Notes under the pieces: model-generated
What the model was told of the DNA's origin: nothing
The model's database searches: none
Seen by the model: only the letters and a program-made list of their open reading frames with translations
Program-made: the position numbers and the translations under genes
Assembly: GCF_051014685.1 (NCBI RefSeq)
Contig: NW_027478719.1
Location: forward strand, 372,001-436,000
Length of the DNA: 64,000 bases
Reading direction: 5' to 3'
Source of the DNA: Ptiloglossa arizonensis
Taxonomy: Eukaryota > Arthropoda > Insecta > Hymenoptera > Colletidae
Part shown: piece after piece, positions 12,514-24,252 of the stretch
Layout of the letters: every line of letters begins with the position of its first letter
Numbering within the stretch: the first letter of the stretch is position 1

Positions 12514-15500
12514 CTAAGGAAAAAATAGACATACCGTTGTAATCGGGCGAGTTTCTACTTTCAGATGCAACAGGAATTTTTGGGTTATGTCAATCCGTTC
12601 GCGAGATATGGGAGTTTGAAGACAAGAAATGGTTGAGAAGGCAAAAAATTTTTCGCAATTCTGCTGCTCCAAACGCTTAACCAGAATGGCATAGTGAAAA
12701 AATACGCATATCGTTCTAATCGGGCGCGTTTCTACTTTCAGACGCAGCAGGAATTTTTGGGTTAGGTCAATCCGTTCGCGAGATATGGGAGTTTGAAGCC
12801 AAGATGTGGTAGAGAAGGCAAAAAATTTTTCACAATTCTGCTGCTCCAAACGCTTAACCAGAATGGCCTAGGGAAAAAATAGACATACCGTTGTAATCGG
12901 GCGAGTTTCTACTTTCAGATGCAATAGGAATTTTTGGGATAGGTCAATCCGTTCGCGAGATATGGGAGTTTGAAGCCAAAAAATGGTAGAGAAGGGAAAA
13001 AATTTTTCGCAATTCTGCTGCTCCAAACGCTTAACCAGAATGGTCTAAGGAAAAAATACACATACCGTTGTAATCGGGCGAGTTTCTACTTTCAGACGCA
13101 ACAGGAATTTTCGGGTTAGGTCAATCCGTTCGCGAGATATGGGAGTTTGAAGCCAAGAAATGGTTGAGAAGGCAAAAAATTTTTCGCAATTCTGCTGCTC
13201 CAAACGCTTAACCAGAATGACCTAGGGAAAAAATACACATACCGTTGTAATCGGGCGAGTTTCTACTTTCAGTTGCAATAGGAATTTTTGGGTTATGTCA
13301 ATCCGTTCGCGAGATATGGGAGTTTGAAGCCAAGAAATGGTTGAGAAGGCAAAACATTTTTCGCAATTCTGCTGCTCCAAACGCTTAACCAGAATGGCCT
13401 AGTGAAAAAATACTCATATCGTTGTAATCGGGCGAATTTCTACTTTCAGACGCAGCAGGAATTTTTGTGTTTGGTCAATCCGTTCGCGAGATATGGGAGT
13501 TTGAATCTAAGAAATGGTTGAGAAGACAACAAATTTTTCGCACTTCTGCTGCTCCAAACGCTTAACCAGAATGGCCTAGGGAGAAAATACACATACCGTT
13601 GTAATCGGGCGAGTTTCTACTTTCAAATGCAACAGGAATTTTTGGGTTAGGTCAATCCGTTCGCGAGATATGGGAGTTTGAAGCTAAGAAATGGTTGAGA
13701 AGACAACAAATTTTTCGCACTTCTGCTGCTCCAAACGCTTAACCAGAATGGGCTAGGGAAAAAATACGCATACCGTTGTAATCGGGCGAGTTTCTACTTT
13801 CAGACTCAGCAGGAATTTTTGGGTTTGGTCAATCCGTTCGCGAGATATGGGACTTTGAAGCTAAGAAATGGTTGAGAAGACAACAAATTTTTCGCAATTC
13901 TGCTGCTCCAAACGCTTAACCAGAATGGGCTAGGGAAAAAATACACATACCGTTGTATTCGGGCGAGTTTCTACTTTCACACGCAACAGGAATTCTTGGG
14001 TTAGGTCAATCCGTTCGCGAGATATGGCAGATTGAAGCCAAGAAATGGTTGATAAGGCAAAAAATTTTTCGCAATTCTGCTGCTCCAAACGCTTAACCAG
14101 AATGGCCTAGGGAAAAAATACACACACCGTTGTAATCGGGCGAGTTTCTACTTTCAGATGCAACAGGAATTTTTGGGTTAGGTCAATCCGTTCGCGAGAT
14201 ATGGGAGTTTGAAGCTAAGAAATGGTTGAGAAGACAACAAATTTTTCGCACTTCTGCTGCTCCAAACGCTGAACCAGAATGGGCTAGGGAAAAAATACGC
14301 ATACCGTTGTAATCGGGCGAGTTTCTACTTTCAGACTCAGCAGGAATTTTTGGGTTTGGTAAATCCGTTCGCGAGATATGGGACTTTGAAGCTAAGAAAT
14401 GGTTGAGAAGACAACAAATTTTTCCCAATTCTGCTGCTCCAAACGCTTAACCAGAATGGGCTAGGGAAAAAATACACATACCGTTGTAATCGGGCGAGTT
14501 TCTACTTTCACACGCAACAGGAATTTTTGGGTTAGGTCAATCCGTTCGCGAAATATGGCAGATTGAAGCCAAGAAATGGATGATAAGGCAAAAAATTTTT
14601 CGAAATTCTGCTGCTCCAAACGCTTAACCAGAATGGGCTAGGGAAAAAATACACATACCGTTGTAATCGGGCGAGTTTCTACTTTCACACGCAACAGGAA
14701 TTTTTGGGTTAGGTCAATCCGTTCGCGAAATATGGCAGATTGAAGCCAAGAAATGGATGATAAGGCAAAAAATTTTTCGAAATTCTGCTGCTCCAAACGC
14801 TTAACCAGAATGGCCTAGGGAAAAAATACACATACCGTTGTAATCCGGCGAGTTTCTACTTTGAGATGCAACAGGAATTTTTGGGTTAGGTCAATCTGTT
14901 CGCGAGATATGGGAGTTTGAAGCTAAGAAATGGTTGAGAAGACAACAAATTTTTCGCACTTCTGCTGCTCCAAACGCTTAACCAGAATGGCCTAGGGAAA
15001 AAATACACATACCGTTGTAATCGGACGAGTTTCTACTTTCAGGTGCAATTGGAATTTTTGGGTTAGGTCAATCCGTTCGCGATATATGGGAGTTTGAAGC
15101 TAAGAAATGGTTGAGAAGACAACAAATTTTTCGCACTTCTGCTGCTCCAAACGCTTAACCAGAATGGCTAGTGAAAAAATACGCATATCGTTGTAATCGG
15201 GCGAGTTTCTACTTTCAGACGCAGCAGGAATTTTTGGGTTAGGTCAATCCGTTCGCGAGATATGGGAGTTTGAAGCCAAGATGTGGTAGAGAAGGCAACA
15301 AATTTTTCACAATTCTGCTGCTCCAAACGCTTAACCAGAATGGCCTAGGGAAAAAATACACATACCGTTGTAATCGGGCGAGTTTCTACTTCCAGATGCA
15401 ATAGGAATTTTTGGGATAGGTCAATCCGTTCGCGAGATATGGGAGTTTGAAGCCAAAAAATGGTAGAGAAGGGAAAAAATTTTTCGCAATTCTGCTGCTC

Positions 15501-16700
15501 CAAACGCTTAACCAGAATGGTCTAAGGAAAAAATACACATACCGTTGTAATCGGGCGAGTTTCTACTTTCAGACGCAACAGGAATTTTTGGGTTAGGTCA
15601 ATCCGTTCGCGAGATATGGGAGTTTGAAGCCAAGAAATGGTTGAGAAGGCAAAAAATTTTTCGCAATTCTGCTGCTCCAAACGCTTAACCAGAATGACCT
15701 AGGGAAAAAATGCACATACCGTTGTAATCGGGCGAGTTTCTACTTTCAGTTGCTATAGGAATTTTTGGGTTATGTCAATCCGTTCGCGAGATATGGGAGT
15801 TTGAAGCCAAGAAATGGTTGAGAAGGCAAAACATTTTTCGCAATTCTGCTGCTCCAAACGCTTAACCAGAATGGCCTAGCGAAAAAATACGCATATCGTT
15901 GTAATCGGGCGAATTTCTACTTTCAGACGCAGCAGGAATTTTTGTGTTTGGTCAATCCGTTCGCGAGATATGGGAGTTTGAAGCTAAGAAATGGTTGAGA
16001 AGACAACAAATTTTTCGCACTTCTGCTGCTCCAAACGCTTAACCAGAATGGCCTAGGGGAAAAATACACATACCGTTGTAATCGGGCGAGTTTCTACTTT
16101 CAGATGCAACAGGAATTTTTGGGTTAGGTCAATCCGTTCGCGAGATATGGGAGTTTGAAGCTAAGAAATGGTTGAGAAGACAACAAATTTTTCGCACTTC
16201 TGCTGCTCCAAACGCTTAACCAGAATGGGCTAGGGGAAAAATACGCATACCGTTGTAATCGGGCGAGTTTCTACTTTCAGACTCAGCAGGAATTTTTGGG
16301 TTTGGTAAATCCGTTCGCGAGATGTGGGACTTTGAAGCTAAGAAATGGTTGAGAAGACAACAAATTTTTCCCAATTCTGCTGCTCCAAACGCTTAACCAG
16401 AATGGGCTAGGGAAAAAATACACATACCGTTGTAATCGGGCGAGTTTCTACTTTCACACGCAACAGGAATTTTTGGGTTAGGTCAATCCGTTCGCGAAAT
16501 ATGGCAGATTGAAGCCAAGAAATGGTTGATAAGGCAAAAAATTTTTCGCAATTCTGCTGCTCCAAACGCTTAACCAGAATGGCCTAGGGAAAAAATACAC
16601 ATACCGTTGTAATCGGGCGAGTTTCTACTTTGAGATGCAACAGGAATTTTTGGGTTAGGTAAATCCGTTCGCGAGATATGGGAGTTTGAAGCTAAGAAAT
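12514..16700 (+). repeat. Long HOR pair, left copy (pairs with 17115-21460)
   Basis: About 24 monomers whose order is repeated in 17115-21460. The offset steps record the later gains and losses: 4601 bp up to about 13585, 5132 bp after three extra monomers in the right copy, 4956 bp after one extra monomer (14638-14814) and a one-base deletion at about 15168 in the left copy, and 4779 bp after the right copy lost the monomer equivalent to about 16047-16225. Shared rare markers include gaatctaag (13503 / 18104), tacttccag (about 15387 / 20343), aatgcacatacc (about 15709 / 20665), cctagcg (about 15876 / 20831) and gagatgtgggac (about 16320 / 21098). Confidence 0.9.
14461..14814 (+). repeat. Tandem duplication of one monomer (two identical 177-bp copies)
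   Basis: Positions 14461-14637 and 14638-14814 look identical, including two changes seen nowhere else in the window: aaatggatgataagg and cgaaattctg in the same monomer. The corresponding place in the other HOR copy (about 19570-19800) has a single monomer with the ordinary ggttgataagg and cgcaattctg. The duplication is therefore younger than the HOR duplication. Confidence 0.93.
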
Positions 16701-17114
16701 GGTTGAGAAGACAACAAATTTTTCGCACTTCTGCTGCTCCAAACGCTTAACCAGAATGGCCTAGGGAAAAAATACACATACCTTTGTAATCGGACGAGTT
16801 TCTACTTTCAGGTGCAATCGGAATTTTTGGGTTAGGTCAATCCGTTCGCGATATATGGGAGTTTGAAGCTAAGAAATGGTTGAGAAGACAACAAATTTTT
16901 CGCACTTCTGCTGCTCCAAACGCTTAACCAGAATGGGCTAGGGGAAAAATACACATACCGTTGTAATCGGGCGAGTTTCTACTTTCACACGCAACAGGAA
17001 TTTTTGGGTTAGGTCAATCCGTTCGCGAGATATGGCAGATTGAAGCCAAGAAATGGTTGATAAGGCAAAAAATTTTTCGCAATTCTGCTGCTCCAAACGC
17101 TTAACCAGAATGGC
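16701..17114 (+). repeat. Spacer monomers between the two long HOR copies
   Basis: Two to three monomers: ggtgcaatcgg with ttcgcgatatatgg, then gggctaggggaaaaa, then cacgcaaca / gcagattg. The same trio type is found at about 23700-23990 and 32920-33350. Confidence 0.85.
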
Positions 17115-20100
17115 CTAGGGAAAAAATACACATACCGTTGTACTCGGGCGAGTTTCTACTTTCAGATGCAACAGGAATTTTTGGGTTATGTCAATCCGTT
17201 CGCGAGATATGGGAGTTTGAAGACAAGAAATGGTTGAGAAGGCAAAAAATTTTTCGCAATTCTGCTGCTCCAAACGCTTAACCAGAATGGCATAGTGAAA
17301 AAATACGCATATCGTTCTAATCGGGCGCGTTTCTACTTTCAGACGCAGCAGGAATTTTTGGGTTAGGTCAATCCGTTCGCGAGATATGGGAGTTTGAAGC
17401 CAAGCTGTGGTAGAGAAGGCAAAAAATTTTTCACAATTCTGCTGCTCCAAACGCTTAACCAGAATGGCCTAGGGAAAAAATAGACATACCGTTGTAATCG
17501 GGCGAGTTTCTACTTTCAGATGCAATAGGAATTTTTGGGATAGGTCAATCCGTTCGCGAGATATGGGAGTTTGAAGCCAAAAAATGGTAGAGAAGGGAAA
17601 AAATTTTTCGCAATTCTGCTGCTCCAAACGCTTAACCAGAATGGTCTAAGGAAAAAATACACATACCGTTGTAATCGGGCGAGTTTCTACTTTCAGACGC
17701 AACAGGAATTTTCGGGTTAGGTCAATCCGTTCGCGAGATATGGGAGTTTGAAGGCAAGAAATGGTTGAGAAGGCAAAAAATTTTTCGCAATTCTGCTGCT
17801 CCAAACGCTTAACCAGAATGACCTAGGGAAAAAATACACATACCGTTGTAATCGGGCGAGTTTCTACTTTCAGTTGCAATAGGAATTTTTGGGTTATGTC
17901 AATCCGTTCGCGAGATATGGGAGTTTGAAGCCAAGAAATGGTTGAGAAGGCAAAACATTTTTCGCAATTCTGCTGCTCCAAACGCTTAACCAGAATGGCC
18001 TAGTGAAAAAATACTCATATCGTTGTAATCGGGCGAATTTCTACTTTCAGACGCAGCAGGAATTTTTGTGTTTGGTCAATCCGTTCGCGAGATATGGGAG
18101 TTTGAATCTAAGAAATGGTTGAGAAGACAACAAATTTTTCGCACTTCTGCTGCTCCAAACGCTTAACCAGAAAGGCCTAGGGAGAAAATACACATACCGT
18201 TGTAATCGGGCGAGTTTCTACTTTCAGATGCAACAGGAATTTTTGGGTTAGGTCAATCCGTTCGCGAAATATGGCAGATTGAAGCCAAGAAATGGTTGAT
18301 AAGGCAAAAAATTTTTCGCAATTCTGCTGCTCCAAACGCTTAACCAGAATGGCCTAGGGAAAAAATACACATACCGTTGTAATCGGGCGAGTTTCTACTT
18401 TGAGATGCAACAGGAATTTTTGGGTTAGGTAAATCCGTTCGCGAGATATGGGAGTTTGAAGCTAAGAAATGGTTGAGAAGACAACAAATTTTTCGCACTT
18501 CTGCTGCTCCAAACGCTTAACCAGAATGGCCTAGGGAAAAAATACACATACCGTTGTAATCGGACGAGTTTCTACTTTCAGGTGCAATCGGAATTTTTGG
18601 GTTAGGTCAATCCGTTCGCGATATATGGGAGTTTGAAGCTAAGAAATGGTTGAGAAGACAACAAATTTTTCGCACTTCTGCTGCTCCAAACGCTTAACCA
18701 GAATGGCCTAGGGAGAAAATACACATACCGTTGTAATCGGGCGAGTTTCTACTTTCAGATGCAACAGGAATTTTTGGGTTAGGTCAATCCGTTCGCGAGA
18801 TATGGGAGTTTGAAGCTAAGAAATGGTTGAGAAGACAACAAATTTTTCGCACTTCTGCTGCTCCAAACGCTTAACCAGAATGGGCTAGGGAAAAAATACG
18901 CATACCGTTGTAATCGGGCGAGTTTCTACTTTCAGACTCAGCAGGAATTTTTGGGTTTGGTCAATCCGTTCGCGAGATATGGGACTTTGAAGCTAAGAAA
19001 TGGTTGAGAAGACAACAAATTTTTCGCAATTCTGCTGCTCCAAACGCTTAACCAGAATGGGCTAGGGAAAAAATACACATACCGTTGTATTCGGGCGAGT
19101 TTCTACTTTCACACGCAACAGGAATTCTTGGGTTAGGTCAATCCGTTCGCGAGATATGGCAGATTGAAGCCAAGAAATGGTTGATAAGGCAAAAAATTTT
19201 TCGCAATTCTGCTGCTCCAAACGCTTAACCAGAATGGCCTAGGGAAAAAATACACACACCGTTGTAATCGGGCGAGTTTCTACTTTCAGATGCAACAGGA
19301 ATTTTTGGGTTAGGTCAATCCGTTCGCGAGATATGGGAGTTTGAAGCTAAGAAATGGTTGAGAAGACAACAAATTTTTCGCACTTCTGCTGCTCCAAACG
19401 CTGAACCAGAATGGGCTAGGGAAAAAATACGCATACCGTTGTAATCGGGCGAGTTTCTACTTTCAGACTCAGCAGGAATTTTTGGGTTTGGTAAATCCGT
19501 TCGCGAGATATGGGACTTTGAAGCTAAGAAATGGTTGAGAAGACAACAAATTTTTCCCAATTCTGCTGCTCCAAACGCTTAACCAGAATGGGCTAGGGAA
19601 AAAATACACATACCGTTGTAATCGGGCGAGTTTCTACTTTCACACGCAACAGGAATTTTTGGGTTAGGTCAATCCGTTCGCGAAATATGGCAGATTGAAG
19701 CCAAGAAATGGTTGATAAGGCAAAAAATTTTTCGCAATTCTGCTGCTCCAAACGCTTAACCAGAATGGCCTAGGGAAAAAATACACATACCGTTGTAATC
19801 CGGCGAGTTTCTACTTTGAGCTGCAACAGGAATTTTTGGGTTAGGTCAATCCGTTCGCGAGATATGGGAGTTTGAAGCTAAGAAATGGTTGAGAAGACAA
19901 CAAATTTTTCGCACTTCTGCTGCTCCAAACGCTTAACCAGAATGGCCTAGGGAAAAAATACACATACCGTTGTAATCGGACGAGTTTCTACTTTCAGGTG
20001 CAATTGGAATTTTTGGGTTAGGTCAATCCGTTCGCGATATATGGGAGTTTGAAGCTAAGAAATGGTTGAGAAGACAACAAATTTTTCGCACTTCTGCTGC

Positions 20101-21460
20101 TCCAAACGCTTAACCAGAATGGCCTAGTGAAAAAATACGCATATCGTTGTAATCGGGCGAGTTTCTACTTTCAGACGCAGCAGGAATTTTTTGGTTAGGT
20201 CAATCCGTTCGCGAGATATGGGAGTTTGAAGCCAAGATGTGGTAGAGAAGGCAACAAATTTTTCACAATTCTGCTGCTCCAAACGCTTAACCAGAATGGC
20301 CTAGGGAAAAAATACACATACCGTTGTAATCGGGCGAGTTTCTACTTCCAGATGCAATAGGAATTTTTGGGATAGGTCAATCCGTTCGCGAGATATGGGA
20401 GTTTGAAGCCAAAAAATGGTAGAGAAGGGAAAAAATTTTTCGCAATTCTGCTGCTCCAAACGCTTAACCAGAATGGTCTAAGGAAAAAATACACATACCG
20501 TTGTAATCGGGCGAGTTTCTACTTTCAGACGCAACAGGAATTTTTGGGTTAGGTCAATCCGTTCGCGAGATATGGGAGTTTGAAGCCAAGAAATGGTTGA
20601 GAAGGCAAAAAATTTTTCGCAATTCTGCTGCTCCAAACGCTTAACCAGAATGACCTAGGGAAAAAATGCACATACCGTTGTGATCGGGCGAGTTTCTACT
20701 TTCAGTTGCAATAGGAATTTTTGGGTTATGTCAATCCGTTCGCGAGATATGGGAGTTTGAAGCCAAGAAATGGTTGAGAAGGCAAAACATTTTTCGCAAT
20801 TCTGCTGCTCCAAACGCTTAACCAGAATGGCCTAGCGAAAAAATACGCATATCGTTGTAATCGGGCGAATTTCTACTTTCAGACGCAGCAGGAATTTTTG
20901 TGTTTGGTCAATCCGTTCGCGAGATATGGGAGTTTGAAGCTAAGAAATGGTTGAGAAGACAACAAATTTTTCGCACTTCTGCTGCTCCAAACGCTTAACC
21001 AGAATGGGCTAGGGGAAAAATACGCATACCGTTGTAATCGGGCGAGTTTCTACTTTCAGACTCAGCAGGAATTTTTGGGTTTGGTAAATCCGTTCGCGAG
21101 ATGTGGGACTTTGAAGCTAAGAAATGGTTGAGAAGACAACAAATTTTTCCCAATTCTGCTGCTCCAAACGCTTAACCAGAATGGGCTAGGGAAAAAATAC
21201 ACATACCGTTGTAATCGGGCGAGTTTCTACTTTCACACGCAACAGGAATTTTTGGGTTAGGTCAATCCGTTCGCGAAATATGGCAGATTGAAGCCAAGAA
21301 ATGGTTGATAAGGCAAAAAATTTTTCGCAATTCTGCTGCTCCAAACGCTTAACCAGAATGGCCTAGGGAAAAAATACACATACCGTTGTAATCGGGCGAG
21401 TTTCTACTTTGAGATGCAACAGGAATTTTTGGGTTAGGTAAATCCGTTCGCGAGATATGG
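17115..21460 (+). repeat. Long HOR pair, right copy (pairs with 12514-16700)
   Basis: Follows the left copy subtype by subtype. It contains a 3-monomer insertion at about 18187-18710 (cgaaatatggcag, gagatgcaaca/gttaggtaaatcc, ggtgcaatcgg/gatatatgg). The insertion itself matches about 16417-16940 at an offset of 1770 bp (10 monomers), so it probably came from the end of the left copy. It lacks the gatgcaaca monomer present at about 16047-16225 in the left copy. Confidence 0.9.
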
Positions 21461-24040
21461 GAGTTTGAAGCTAAGAAATGGTTGTGAAGACAACAAATTT
21501 TTCGCACTTCTGCTGCTCCAAACGCTTAACCAGAATGGGCTAGGGAAAAAATACGCATACCGTTGTAATCGGGCGAGTTTCTACTTTCAGACTCAGCAGG
21601 AATTTTTGGGTTTGGTCAATCCGTTCGCGAGATATGGGACTTTGAAGCTAAGAAATGGTTGAGAAGACAACAAATTTTTCGCAATTCTGCTGCTCCAAAC
21701 GCTTAACCAGAATGGGCTAGGGAAAAAATACACATACCGTTGTATTCGGGCGAGTTTCTACTTTCACACGCAACAGGAATTTTTGGGTTAGGTCAATCCG
21801 TTCGCGAGATATGGCAGATTGAAGCCAGGAAATGGTTGATAAGGCAAAAAATTTTTCGCAATTCTGCTGCTCCAAACGCTTAACCAGAATGGCCTAGGGA
21901 AAAAATACACATACCGTTGTAATCGGGCGAGTTTCTACTTTCAGGTGCAATAGGAATTTTTGGGTTAGGTCAATCCGTCGCGAGATATGGGAGTTTGAAA
22001 CCAAGAAATGGTTGAGAAGGCAAAAAATTTTTCGCAATTCTGTTGCTCCAAACGCTTAACCAGAATGGCCTAGGGAAAAAATACACACACCGTTGTAATC
22101 GGGCGAGTTTCTACTTTCAGATGCAACAGGAATTTTTGGGTTATGTCAATCCGTTCGCGAGATATGGGAGTTTGAAGACAAGAAATGGTTGAGAAGGCAA
22201 AAAATTTTTCGCAATTCTGCTGCTCCAAACGCTTAACCAGAATGGCCTAGTGAAAAAATACGCATATCGTTGTAATCGGGCGAGTTTCTAATTTCAGACG
22301 CAGCAGGAATTTTTGGGTTAGGTCAATCCGTTCGCGAGATATGGGAGTTTGAAGCCAAGATGTGGTAGAGAAGGCAAAAAATTTTTCACAATTCTGCTGC
22401 TCCAAACGCTTAACCAGAATGGCCTAGGGAAAAAATACACATACCGTTGTAATCGGGCGAGTTTCTACTTTCAGATGCAATGGGAATTTTTGGGATAGGT
22501 CAATCCGTTCGCGAGATATGGGAGTTTGAAGCCAAAAAATGGTAGAGAAGGGAAAAAATTTTTCGCAATTCTGCTGCTCCAAACGCTTAACCAGAATGGT
22601 CTAAGGAAAAAATACACATACCGTTGTAATCGGGCGAGTTTCTACTTTCAGACGCAACAGGAATTTTTGGGTTAGGTCAATCCGTTCGCGAGATATGGGA
22701 GTTTGAAGCCAAGAAATGGTTGAGAAGGCAAAAAATTTTTCGCAATTCTGCTGCTCCAAACGCTTAACCAGAATGACCTAGGGAAAAAATACACATACCG
22801 TTGTAATCGGGCGAGTTTCTACTTTGAGATGCAACAGGAATTTTTGGGTTAGGTCAATCCGTTCGCGAGATATGGGAGTTTGAAGCTAAGAAATGGTTGA
22901 GAAGACAACAAATTTTTCGCAATTCTGCTGCTCCAAACGCTTAACCAGAATGGCCTAGGGAAAAAATACACATACCGTTGTAATCGGGCGAGTTTCTACT
23001 TTCAGATGCAACAGGAATTTTTGGGTTAGGTCAATCCGTTCGCGAGATATGGGAGTTTGAAGCTAAGAAATGGTTGAGAAGACAACAAATTTTTCGCACT
23101 TCTGCTGCTCCAAACGCTTAACCAGAATGGGCTAGAGAAAAAATACGCATACCGTTGTAATCGGGCGAGTTTCTACTTTCAGACTCAGCAGGAATTTTTG
23201 GGTTTGGTCAATCCGTTCGCGAGATATGGGACTTTGAAGCTAAGAAATGGTTGAGAAGACAACAAATTTTTCGCAATTCTGCTGCTCCAAACGCTTAACC
23301 AGAATGGGCTAGGGAAAAAATACACATACCGTTGTATTCGGGCGAGTTTCTACTTTCACACGCAACAGGAATTCTTGGGTTAGGTCAATCCGTTCGCGAG
23401 ATATGGCAGATTGAAGCCAAGAAATGGTTGATAAGGCAAAAAATTTTTCGCAATTCTGCTGCTCCAAACGCTTAACCAGAATGGCCTAGGGAAAAAATAC
23501 ACACACCGTTGTAATCGGGCGAGTTTCTACTTTCAGATGCAACAGGAATTTTTGGGTTAGGTCAATCCGTTCGCGAGATATGGGAGTTTGAAGCTAAGAA
23601 ATGGTTGAGAAGACAACAAATTTTTCGCACTTCTGCTGCTCCAAACGCTTAACCAGAATGGGCTAGGGAAAAAATACACATACCGTTGTAATCGGACGAG
23701 TTTCTACTTTCAGGTGCAATCGGAATTTTTGGGTTAGGTCAATCCGTTCGCGATATATGGGAGTTTGAAGCTAAGAAATGGTTGAGAAGACAACAAATTT
23801 TTCGCACTTCTGCTGCTCCAAACGCTTAACCAGAATGGGCTAGGGGAAAAATACACATACCGTTGTAATCGGGCAAGTTTCTACTTTCACACGCAACAGG
23901 AATTTTTGGGTTAGGTCAATCCGTTCGCGAGATATGGCAGATTGAAGCCAAGAAATGGTTGATAAGGCAAGAAATTTTTCGCAATTCTGCTGCTCCAAAC
24001 GCTTAACCAGAATGGCCTAGGGAAAAAATACACATACCGT
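21461..24040 (+). repeat. Satellite stretch repeating the left-end subtype order
   Basis: Contains a 176-bp monomer (ccgtcgcgag at 21975) followed by the same order as 26-900: gttatgtc with agacaagaaatgg, gatgtggtagag, gggataggtc, gacctaggg. It then switches to gagatgcaaca, agacaac, gactcagca, ttgtattcggg, cacacaccg and ggtgcaatcgg monomers. This is a partial further copy of the long HOR. Confidence 0.85.
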
Positions 24041-24075
24041 TGTACTCGGGCGAGTTTCTACTTTCAGATGCAACA

Positions 24076-24252
24076 GGAATTTTTGGGTTAGGTCAATCCG
24101 TTCGCGAGATATGGGAGTTTGAAGCCAAGAAATGGTTGAGAAGGCAAACAATTTTTCGCAATTCTGCTGCTCCAAACGCTTAACCAGAATGGCCTAGGGA
24201 AAAAATACACATACCGTTGTAATCGGGCGAGTTTCTACTTTCAGATGCAACA
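24076..24252 (+). repeat. Representative near-consensus monomer
   Basis: This copy differs from my by-eye consensus by about one base (aaacaattttt for aaaaaattttt). Counting from gg as position 1, the order of landmarks is: AATTTTT at 3-9, the TTAGG stretch at 13-17, a TCGCGA palindrome at about 27-32, tatggga, an A6T5 tract at about 71-81, the conserved ctccaaacgcttaaccagaat at about 95-115, CCTAGG in the ggcctaggg box, an A6 run at about 125-130, the ataccgttgtaatcgggc box, and a variable tail (gatgcaata, gacgcagca, cacgcaaca and others) that gives the best subtype labels. The consensus has about 74 G+C of 177, with 43 G and 31 C on this strand. Confidence 0.95.
24146..24156 (+). other. A6T5 tract position in the monomer (representative)
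   Basis: Most monomers read gcaaaaaatttttcgc here (this copy has one c in the A run). The tract contains a perfect AAAAATTTTT palindrome and is one of three A/T tracts per monomer, at about positions 3-9, 71-81 and 125-130. A-tracts bend or stiffen DNA and affect nucleosome placement. Common subtype changes replace the tract start with aacaaattttt (agacaac type) or aaacattttt. Confidence 0.7.
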
